From positions 1 to 5,787 of the forward strand of contig JAHEXM010000133.1 of NCBI GenBank assembly GCA_023252115.1: a stretch of DNA of 5,787 nt, given 5' to 3'. The position numbers and the translations under genes were made by a program. A model generated the notes under the pieces. It was given only the letters and a program-made list of their open reading frames with translations, made no database searches and was not told where the DNA came from. The DNA comes from Micrococcales bacterium (GTDB lineage: Bacteria; Actinomycetota; Actinomycetes; S36-B12; UBA10799). Each line of letters starts with the position of its first letter. The first letter of the stretch is position 1. Shown piece by piece: positions 1-5,247 of this stretch.

Positions 1-18
1 CGTTTGCCTGTCACTCAT
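1..18 (-). CDS. Start of a third gene of the leftward operon (partial, cut by window edge)
   Basis: Only the first few codons are visible, so the product cannot be read. Two starts are possible at the end of the NuoC-like gene. One is an ATG at 18-16 that reads M-S-D-R-Q-T and overlaps the upstream stop by 8 bases. The other is a GTG at 14-12 that reads M-T-G-K and gives a GTGA overlap identical to the one between the two genes upstream. In complex I and in the related group 4 hydrogenase-type operons, a NuoD-like large subunit commonly follows the NuoC-like gene. A NuoD-like product is therefore the best guess, from gene order only and not from sequence. Confidence 0.3.
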
Positions 19-481
19 GCCTGGTCCACTCGTTGGGGATTCCAGGTGTCGGCTTGGGGCGCGCACGCGACGCACCGTCAGGCTCGTAGGCCCCCGGCCA
101 CGCCTCACGAGTTCGAGCTGTCAATTGAGTGGACCGACGCAGTGGTGGCTGCGCATCAGTGGCGCTCAAGAAAAAGGATTGACGAGCTGCGGCGTCGGTG
201 AATCGAGCACCAACCATTTCGGTTGCTTCGCGTTCGTGCCAAGCCGCACCGGGATACACCGCAACTAACGATGCAAGTTCCTGGTCGAACGAAATGACAG
301 TTCGCAGCAAAACGCGAGAGGTAGCGTCCGGCTTCATTACATGTGCAACGACTTCGACTTGATCGTTTCCGAGGTCGGTTGCCGCAATGAAGTCGAGATA
401 GATCGCGCCGGCTTGTGCTAGTTCACGTGCAGTCGGCAACCATTGCGCACGGTCGACTTCTCGAACCTCAGGAATAGTCAC
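11..481 (-). CDS. NuoC-like 30 kDa subunit of a complex I / group 4 hydrogenase-related complex
   Basis: This 156-residue protein belongs to the respiratory-chain 30 kDa subunit family (NuoC). That subunit packs against the NuoB and NuoD proteins in the peripheral arm of complex I and has counterparts in energy-converting hydrogenases. The diagnostic stretch is VYPGAAWHEREATEM followed by VGARF at about residues 75-94, which matches the family pattern of aromatic/Pro, then E-R-E-x-x-D/E-M-x-G-x-x-F. A typical C-terminal PLRRS segment (113-117) and WPGAYEP (128-134) follow. At 156 residues it is shorter than many NuoC proteins (about 200), and the last 20 residues are a Pro/Arg-rich tail. It starts with GTG at 481, which overlaps the TGA of the NuoB-like gene in a 4-base GTGA, so translational coupling is likely. 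No clear Shine-Dalgarno sequence is seen. Family assignment is firm; which complex it belongs to is inferred. Confidence 0.85.
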   Translation of the reverse strand: MTIPEVREVDRAQWLPTARELAQAGAIYLDFIAATDLGNDQVEVVAHVMKPDATSRVLLRTVISFDQELASLVAVYPGAAWHEREATEMVGARFTDAAARQSFFLSATDAQPPLRRSTQLTARTREAWPGAYEPDGASRARPKPTPGIPNEWTRHE

Positions 482-867
482 TGCAGTTCGCCGCCATGCC
501 TGTCGGCAAGTTGATCAAGGGCAGCGATCAAGTCTGCGGGCTGGGGCGGACAACCTGCAACGTGAAGGTCGACCGGCACGAGTTCGTCAATGCCAGGGAC
601 GACCGAATACGAGTCCCAGTACGGTCCGCCCGAGATTGTGCAGACGCCGAAGGCGATGACGGCTTTTGGTTCAGGGAGTTCGGCGTACGCCTGGGTGACC
701 AACTCTGCGTTCGTCTTCGTCACGGTGCCTGCGACGACCAGGGCATTGAGTGCAGGTTGATCGGACTGGGGAACGGCATGCGTGCGGTCCCAGTCATTTA
801 CCGCAGTTCCGGCCTCGACGGCGCAACACGCAAGGCTCAGCTGGGTCACTCGCACCGGTCTACTCAC
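478..867 (-). CDS. NuoB-like [4Fe-4S] subunit (20 kDa subunit family), short form
   Basis: This 129-residue protein is of the NADH:quinone oxidoreductase 20 kDa subunit / NiFe-hydrogenase small-subunit superfamily. In complex I this subunit holds the terminal N2 [4Fe-4S] cluster that passes electrons to quinone. Four Cys residues fit the ligand set: the tandem pair C14-C15 in LACCAVE, C76 in FGVCTISGG, and C106 in the AGCPPQP motif. LVVAGTVTKTN (43-53) is also typical of the family. The adjacent Cys pair is the complex I form; the related hydrogenase subunits usually have C-x-x-C there. The protein is shorter than usual NuoB (about 160-180 residues) at both ends. The GTG at 867 is the first usable start, because an in-frame TAG lies just upstream (879-877). 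It is the first gene of the leftward operon and diverges from korA, 186 bases away. The family is clear; whether the partner electron donor is NADH or ferredoxin cannot be read here. Confidence 0.88.
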   Translation of the reverse strand: MSRPVRVTQLSLACCAVEAGTAVNDWDRTHAVPQSDQPALNALVVAGTVTKTNAELVTQAYAELPEPKAVIAFGVCTISGGPYWDSYSVVPGIDELVPVDLHVAGCPPQPADLIAALDQLADRHGGELQ

Positions 868-873
868 GCCCTC

Positions 874-879
874 AGGCTA
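874..879 (-). promoter_or_regulatory. Putative -10 box (TAGCCT) of the NuoB-like operon
   Basis: On the minus strand TAGCCT fits the actinobacterial -10 pattern TANNNT. It ends 6 bases before the GTG at 867, the spacing expected if transcription starts on or next to the start codon (leaderless mRNA). The GAGGGC between them is too close to the GTG to be a good ribosome site. No convincing -35 is seen; that zone merges with the left arm of the inverted repeat at 891-951. The match is short, so chance remains possible. Confidence 0.4.
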
Positions 880-890
880 GATCCGCCCAC

Positions 891-951
891 CGCTTTGCGC
901 GCCGCACGGTCCAACACGCCGGGGTTTTCGGACCGTGGGACGCGCAAAGCG
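891..951. repeat. Strong inverted repeat in the divergent intergenic region
   Basis: The arms are 891-912 and 930-951. They are 22 bases long, pair at 20 of 22 positions (mismatches 902/940 and 904/938), and flank a 17-base spacer (913-929). The outer 11 pairs, starting CGCTTTGCGCG, are uninterrupted. It lies between the divergent NuoB-like operon and korA. It has no T-run on either side, so it is not a standard intrinsic terminator. Possible roles are an operator, a leader-RNA hairpin for korA, or a REP-like dispersed element. The sequence shows the symmetry; the role is unknown. Confidence 0.8.
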
Positions 952-990
952 CGGTGCTGGGCGAGCAAAGCGGGGTTTTGGGGCTGTGGG
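920..990. repeat. Imperfect 20-base direct repeat upstream of korA
   Basis: Positions 920-939 and 971-990 both begin CGGGGTTTT and end GTGGG, and agree at 17 of 20 positions. In addition, GCAAAGCG occurs at 944-951 and again at 965-972, and a GCACGG(T/A)CC word occurs at 904-912 and 1003-1011. The first copy overlaps the loop and right arm of the inverted repeat at 891-951. This suggests partial duplication of a hairpin unit or several copies of a binding site. Function unknown. Confidence 0.55.
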
Positions 991-1053
991 TGAGGCCACG
1001 AAGCACGGACCCCGCTGCCTCGCGGCAACAGGCGAAGTCGGACACTAGGGGTT

Positions 1054-2916
1054 GTGCCTAAGAAGACCGTTCAACTCGACCGTGTGATCATCAGATTCGC
1101 GGGCGACAGCGGCGACGGCATGCAGCTCACTGGCGACCAATTCACCTCGTCAACTGCAAGCTTTGGCAACGACCTTTCGACCCTTCCCGACTTCCCCGCC
1201 GAAATTCGCGCCCCAGCCGGAACTCTGCCCGGCGTATCCGCGTTTCAACTTCACTTTGCCGACCACGACATCTTGACCCCTGGTGACGCGCCGAATGTGT
1301 TGGTCGCGATGAATCCAGCGGCGTTAAAGGCCAACCTCAAAGATGTTCCGCGCGGCGCAGATCTGATCATCAACACCGACGAGTTCACCTCGCGCAACCT
1401 AACCAAGGTCGGCTACGAACAAAGCCCGCTGGATGACAATTCGCTCGAGTCATACAACGTGCACCCCATCGGGCTCACCTCACTGACCATCGGCGCGCTC
1501 AAGGAATTCGATATTTCCAAGAAGGAAGCCGAGCGAGCCAAGAACATGTTTGCGCTTGGTTTGTTGTCTTGGCTGTACGACCGGCAGCTCGAAGGCACCG
1601 AGCGGTTTCTCAACGAGAAGTTCGGCAAGAAGCCGGAAATCCTGGCAGCAAACCTCAAGGCGTTACACGCTGGCTGGAACTACGGCGAGACAACGGAAGA
1701 CTTTTCGGTTCGATACGAAGTGAAGCCTGCGAAACTCAACTCCGGCACTTACCGAAACATCAGCGGCAACCTCGCGCTGTCATACGGATTGATTGCCGCC
1801 TCGCGTCAGAGCGGTCTGCCAATGTTTCTTGGCTCTTACCCGATCACTCCAGCCAGCGACATCTTGCATGAGCTGAGCAAGCACAAAGACTTCGGTATTC
1901 GTACGTACCAGGCAGAAGACGAAATTGCTGGAATCGGTGCAGCGATCGGCGCCTCCTATGGTGGTGCGATCGGGCTGACCACGACATCCGGTCCGGGCGT
2001 TGCGTTGAAGTCCGAGGCAATTGGACTTGCGGTCGCGCTTGAACTTCCGCTGGTCGTTATTGATGTTCAGCGCGGCGGTCCCTCGACCGGGCTGCCAACC
2101 AAGACTGAACAAGCTGACCTATTGCAGGCGATGTTTGGTCGCAACGGCGAAGCTCCAGTGCCGATCATCGCGCCAAGGTCACCTTCAGACTGCTTTGACG
2201 CGGCACTTGAAGCCGTGCGAATTGCAACGAAGTACCGCACGCCGGTGTTCCTTCTGTCCGACGGCTATCTGGCCAACGGACAGGAACCCTGGTTGCTGCC
2301 CAACGTCGAAGATTTGCCCGACTTACATGTTGAGTTCGCAAGCGAACACAACTACACCAATGAGGACGGGACGACGGAGTTTCGTCCATTTATTCGTGAC
2401 CCAGAAACGTTGGCGCGACCATGGGCCATTCCGGGTACACCAGGACTTGAACACCGAATCGGTGGCCTCGAAAAGGCAGACGGCACAGGCCACATCTCAT
2501 ACGACCCGGACAACCATGACCGGATGGTGCGTTTGCGTCAGGCAAAGATCGACGGCATCGCGAATTCGATCCCTAACCTCGAGGTCGACGACCCTACTGG
2601 CGACGCCGATGTCCTTGTCATTGGTTGGGGGTCAACCTATGGACCGATCGGAGCAGCATCACGGCTCGTTCGGAAGAACGGCGGCAAAGTCGCACAGGCC
2701 CACTTGCGCCACCTCAATCCATTCCCACATAACACGGGCGACGTTCTGCACCACTACAAGCGGGTCATCGTTCCCGAAATGAATCTTGGCCAACTTGCTT
2801 TGCTCTTGCGGGGGCGATTCCTTGTGGACGCAATCGGATACAACCAAGTTCGCGGAATGCCATTCAAGGCCGAGGAACTAAAAGACGTCATCGAGGACGT
2901 GATTGCAAGTGCCTGA
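1054..2916 (+). CDS. korA: 2-oxoglutarate:ferredoxin oxidoreductase, fused gamma-alpha subunit
   Basis: This 620-residue large subunit of a CoA-dependent 2-oxoacid:ferredoxin oxidoreductase works with KorB to decarboxylate 2-oxoglutarate to succinyl-CoA while reducing ferredoxin in the cytoplasm. The gamma domain comes first (about 1-200), beginning RVIIRFAGDSGDGMQLTG (10-27). The pyrimidine-binding alpha domain follows (about 235-420), with the family hallmark GSYPITPASD (260-269) and TTTSGPG (309-315). A C-terminal domain II/III-like region (about 515-620) has VIGWGSTYGP and PEMNLGQL. Length is close to mycobacterial KorA (about 650). No ferredoxin-like delta domain is fused or adjacent, so a separate ferredoxin is needed. 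The GTG at 1054 is chosen because the residues after it match the family N-terminus. AGGGG at 1047-1051 is only 2 bases away, so ribosome binding is atypical and a leaderless start is possible (weak GACACT at 1041-1046). Substrate is inferred from similarity; pyruvate or another 2-oxoacid cannot be excluded. Confidence 0.95.
   Translation: MPKKTVQLDRVIIRFAGDSGDGMQLTGDQFTSSTASFGNDLSTLPDFPAEIRAPAGTLPGVSAFQLHFADHDILTPGDAPNVLVAMNPAALKANLKDVPRGADLIINTDEFTSRNLTKVGYEQSPLDDNSLESYNVHPIGLTSLTIGALKEFDISKKEAERAKNMFALGLLSWLYDRQLEGTERFLNEKFGKKPEILAANLKALHAGWNYGETTEDFSVRYEVKPAKLNSGTYRNISGNLALSYGLIAASRQSGLPMFLGSYPITPASDILHELSKHKDFGIRTYQAEDEIAGIGAAIGASYGGAIGLTTTSGPGVALKSEAIGLAVALELPLVVIDVQRGGPSTGLPTKTEQADLLQAMFGRNGEAPVPIIAPRSPSDCFDAALEAVRIATKYRTPVFLLSDGYLANGQEPWLLPNVEDLPDLHVEFASEHNYTNEDGTTEFRPFIRDPETLARPWAIPGTPGLEHRIGGLEKADGTGHISYDPDNHDRMVRLRQAKIDGIANSIPNLEVDDPTGDADVLVIGWGSTYGPIGAASRLVRKNGGKVAQAHLRHLNPFPHNTGDVLHHYKRVIVPEMNLGQLALLLRGRFLVDAIGYNQVRGMPFKAEELKDVIEDVIASA
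2893..2897 (+). promoter_or_regulatory. Probable ribosome binding site of korB (GAGGA), inside the end of korA
   Basis: GAGGA is the only purine-rich anti-16S-like match ahead of korB. It lies 5 bases before a TTG at 2903 and 11 bases before the GTG at 2909. Neither spacing is ideal, so it does not settle the start. With either codon korB overlaps the korA stop (TGA 2914-2916), which points to translational coupling. Confidence 0.4.
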
Positions 2917-3946
2917 TACATCGGCAACGGTAGGTACTGACCTCAAACTCACTGCGAAGGACTTCAAGTCCGACCAGGAAGTTCGCTGGTGCCCAGGTTG
3001 TGGCGACTACGCGATTCTCGCTGCAATGCAAGCGTTTCTGCCCGAGTTGAACATTCCCCGCGAGGACATGGTCTTCGTTTCGGGGATCGGGTGTTCATCG
3101 CGTTTCCCGTACTACCTGACTACCTATGGCATGCATTCGATTCACGGACGCGCTCCAACAATCGCAACTGGTCTTGCCGTGTCGCGCCCGGACTTGTCCG
3201 TGTGGGTAGTGACCGGGGACGGAGATGCGTTATCAATCGGTGGCAATCACCTGATCCACACGCTGCGTAGAAATGTGAATCTCAAAATCCTGTTGTTCAA
3301 CAACCGCATCTATGGTTTGACCAAAGGCCAGTACTCGCCAACATCAGAACTTGGGAAAATCACGAAATCAACACCGATGGGATCGCTGGACTACCCGTTC
3401 AATCCGCTGTCCCTGGCCCTTGGCGCGGAAGCGACTTTCGTCGCTCGAACTATCGACTCAGACCGCAAACACCTTCTCGACGTGATGCGAGCCGCGGCGA
3501 CCCACGAGGGCACCGCGCTGGTTGAGATCTATCAGAACTGCAACATCTTCAACGATGGCGCATTCGACATTGTCAAGAATCCCGCGACAAAAGAGAACGC
3601 GCTTATTCCGCTGGTCCACGGTGAGCCAATTATTTTCGGGACCGACGGTTCGCACTGCGTGATACGCGACAAGCAAGGTGGCGTCGAGATCGTCGAGACG
3701 GCGTTGGTCGATCACGATGACATCTTGATCCACAACGCACATGCAGAGGACCCGGCCACAGCGTTTGCGCTCAGCCGCCTCAGTGACCCGCAAACGCTGA
3801 ACAACTCGCCCATCGGAGTCTTCCGCAGCGTTGAGCGCCCCTCATATGACCACTTGATGAGTGACCAGATGGCGAAGGCCAATGCGAAGGGTCCGGGCGA
3901 CCTCAGCGAATTGATTCGCGGCAAGGACACCTGGACGGTCGAGTAA
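2909..3946 (+). CDS. korB: 2-oxoglutarate:ferredoxin oxidoreductase, beta subunit
   Basis: This 345-residue partner of KorA binds thiamine diphosphate and one [4Fe-4S] cluster. The thiamine-diphosphate motif runs from GDGD (103-106) to NN (131-132). Cluster ligands are likely C28 and C31 in WCPGCGDY, C62 in GIGCSSR, and C211 in YQNCNIF. Their spacing (3, 31, 149) is nearly that of the four ligands known for the Sulfolobus enzyme. HSIHGRAP and LTKGQYSPTS are also characteristic of this subfamily. I prefer the GTG at 2909 (overlapping korA by 8 bases). A TTG at 2903 would add two residues and sits at a better distance from GAGGA, so the start is uncertain. KorAB is a two-gene operon with no ferredoxin gene in view. 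The mycobacterial homologue is reported to be relatively oxygen-tolerant; that may apply here but is not visible in the sequence. Confidence 0.95.
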   Translation: MPDTSATVGTDLKLTAKDFKSDQEVRWCPGCGDYAILAAMQAFLPELNIPREDMVFVSGIGCSSRFPYYLTTYGMHSIHGRAPTIATGLAVSRPDLSVWVVTGDGDALSIGGNHLIHTLRRNVNLKILLFNNRIYGLTKGQYSPTSELGKITKSTPMGSLDYPFNPLSLALGAEATFVARTIDSDRKHLLDVMRAAATHEGTALVEIYQNCNIFNDGAFDIVKNPATKENALIPLVHGEPIIFGTDGSHCVIRDKQGGVEIVETALVDHDDILIHNAHAEDPATAFALSRLSDPQTLNNSPIGVFRSVERPSYDHLMSDQMAKANAKGPGDLSELIRGKDTWTVE

Positions 3947-3963
3947 ACGACTTTTACCTGTGG

Positions 3964-4022
3964 CAAACGCGGACGAAATGCTCCTTTCCCAGCTGCAGAA
4001 ACGGCCGTTTCGTCCGCGTTTG
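3964..4022. repeat. Perfect 15-base-arm inverted repeat between korB and the acyl-CoA dehydrogenase gene
   Basis: The arms 3964-3978 and 4008-4022 are perfectly complementary across a 29-base spacer. The left arm begins CAAACGCGGACG. It starts 18 bases after the korB stop and could act as a korAB transcript end or RNA-stability hairpin, although no T-run follows. Its right arm also lies where a -35 element of the next promoter would fall, so it could be an operator instead. Symmetry is certain, role is not. Confidence 0.8.
3998..4011. repeat. 14-base perfect palindrome nested in the inverted repeat
   Basis: GAAACGGCCGTTTC reads the same on both strands. It shares bases 4008-4011 with the right arm of the larger repeat, so as RNA the two pairings exclude each other. 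As DNA it could be a dimeric regulator site about 38 bases before the dehydrogenase start. No known regulator motif is recognised. Confidence 0.6.
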
Positions 4023-4035
4023 GCGGTTGGGCCGT

Positions 4036-4041
4036 TACGGT
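4036..4041 (+). promoter_or_regulatory. Putative -10 box (TACGGT) of the acyl-CoA dehydrogenase gene
   Basis: TACGGT fits the TANNNT pattern and ends 7 bases before the ATG at 4049, the spacing of actinobacterial leaderless promoters. The GGAG at 4043-4046 is only 2 bases from the ATG, too close for normal ribosome binding, which favours the leaderless reading. No clear -35 is seen. Confidence 0.45.
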
Positions 4042-4048
4042 TGGAGTC

Positions 4049-5242
4049 ATGGTCACCACACCACCGCCGGACCCATTCGAGACACCGGACCGAAAGGCGC
4101 TTGCAGCGCTAGTCGCTGATTTCACCATGCGTGAGATCGCGCCAAATATCGACACGTGGGAGCGCGAGCTCGAACTCCCCCGTGAGCTACACAAGGCGGC
4201 GGGTGCGATCGGACTGTTGGGCGTCGGATATGCCGAGGATCTCGGCGGTTCCGGCGGCGACACAGTCGACGCCACCATCATCACGGAGCAACTGTTTGCT
4301 AATGGCGGATCTGGCGGTGTGGGCGCGGGTCTCTTTACCCACGGAATCGCTATCCCCCATGTGATCGACGCGGTTCGGGCGCACCAAGCAAACGGCAATA
4401 CCGGTGACGCTGATTGGCTCATCGATTCTTTCGTCAGGCCGGTTTTGGCAGGCGAGAAGATCGCGGCACTCGCGGTGACTGAACCCGATGGTGGTTCCGA
4501 CGTTGCTCACCTGCGGACCAGCGCAAAGCAGAGTGGCGACTCGTGGGTAATCAACGGCAATAAGACATTTATTACGTCAGGCGCGCGCGCAGACGTCGTT
4601 GTCGTTGCAGCGCGAACAGGCGGACCTGGAGCTGAAGGTGTTTCGCTCTTCGCAGTTGACACCTCAACGCCTGGATTCGAAGTCACCCGGCGCCTAGAAA
4701 AGATGGGCTGGCATTGCAGCGACACTGCTGAGCTTGCGTTTGTCGACATGGTCATTCCCGAGAGAGCACTACTCACGCCGAACAACGGTGGCGGATTTGC
4801 GTCATTGGCACGGCACTTTGCACTTGAACGAATCTCTCTGGCAACCACGGCCTATTCCACCGCAGCTCGCAGCCTTGACTTGACGATTGAGTGGGCACGA
4901 GAGCGCGAGACTTTCGGGCAACCGCTGATGAATCGCCAAGTGATCCGACATCAACTTGTCGAGATGTACCGACAAACCGAGGTAGCCCGTAGCTTTACTC
5001 GAAACGTCGCAATCAAACATGCCGCAGGCGAATCCGTACTCCTCGATGCGGTGCTAGCAAAGAACACCGCAGTCGAAGCATGCGAGTACGTGGTCGATCG
5101 TGCCGTGCAAATCCACGGCGGCTACGGATATATGACTGGTAGCGAAGTGGAACGCCACTACCGCGATTCACGCATTCTTGGAATAGGCGGCGGCGCCACC
5201 GAAGTGATGACCGACTTGGCCGCCAAACTCCTGGGTTGGTAG
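4049..5242 (+). CDS. Acyl-CoA dehydrogenase family flavoprotein
   Basis: This 397-residue protein has the length and motif order of FAD acyl-CoA dehydrogenases, which introduce a C2-C3 double bond into an acyl-CoA and pass electrons to an electron-transfer flavoprotein. The helical N-terminal domain is about 15-135. The beta domain begins with the FAD-contact signature LAVTEPDGGSDV (141-152), then INGNKTFITSG (168-178). The C-terminal helical domain has ERETFGQPL (285-293) and the second signature QIHGGYGYM followed by EVERHYRDSRI. At the catalytic-base position of medium- and short-chain enzymes there is Gly (G381, in IGGGATEV). E260 in ALERIS fits the alternative base position of isovaleryl-CoA and long-chain enzymes, so the enzyme is probably active. 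Substrate cannot be read; branched-chain or long-chain acyl-CoA is an inference. It appears to be transcribed separately from korAB, across a 102-base gap with inverted repeats and a promoter-like box. Confidence 0.92.
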   Translation: MVTTPPPDPFETPDRKALAALVADFTMREIAPNIDTWERELELPRELHKAAGAIGLLGVGYAEDLGGSGGDTVDATIITEQLFANGGSGGVGAGLFTHGIAIPHVIDAVRAHQANGNTGDADWLIDSFVRPVLAGEKIAALAVTEPDGGSDVAHLRTSAKQSGDSWVINGNKTFITSGARADVVVVAARTGGPGAEGVSLFAVDTSTPGFEVTRRLEKMGWHCSDTAELAFVDMVIPERALLTPNNGGGFASLARHFALERISLATTAYSTAARSLDLTIEWARERETFGQPLMNRQVIRHQLVEMYRQTEVARSFTRNVAIKHAAGESVLLDAVLAKNTAVEACEYVVDRAVQIHGGYGYMTGSEVERHYRDSRILGIGGGATEVMTDLAAKLLGW

Positions 5243-5247
5243 ATCTA
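5240..5247. other. Palindrome TAGATCTA supplying both convergent stop codons
   Basis: This self-complementary octamer gives the plus-strand TAG (5240-5242) of the dehydrogenase gene and the minus-strand TAG (5247-5245) of the next gene. The two coding regions are 2 bases apart, with no room for an intergenic terminator; transcripts must end inside the opposing gene. Confidence 0.7.

Noticed and set aside
891..990. CRISPR-like or insertion-sequence-end repeat
   Set aside because: Only two imperfect copies with irregular spacing, no transposase gene, and no target-site duplication.
496..1061. Plus-strand open frames opposite the NuoB-like gene and through the divergent intergenic region
   Set aside because: They are shadows of the minus-strand gene; their translations are Arg/Cys-rich and low in family-like motifs, and the longer ones run through the inverted repeat.
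2021..2782. 253-codon plus-strand frame inside korA
   Set aside because: Out-of-frame reading of korA, which has clear family motifs throughout; the translation is Arg/Thr/Ser-rich with no domain features.
3964..4022. Standard intrinsic terminator for korAB
   Set aside because: The stem is strong but the spacer is 29 bases and no T-run follows either arm, so a classical terminator call is not supported; kept as an inverted repeat of unknown role.
3712..4422. 236-codon minus-strand frame across the end of korB, the gap and the start of the dehydrogenase gene
   Set aside because: Both ends lie opposite confidently identified genes and the translation is Ser/Pro/Ala-rich without recognisable motifs; it also crosses the inverted repeat.
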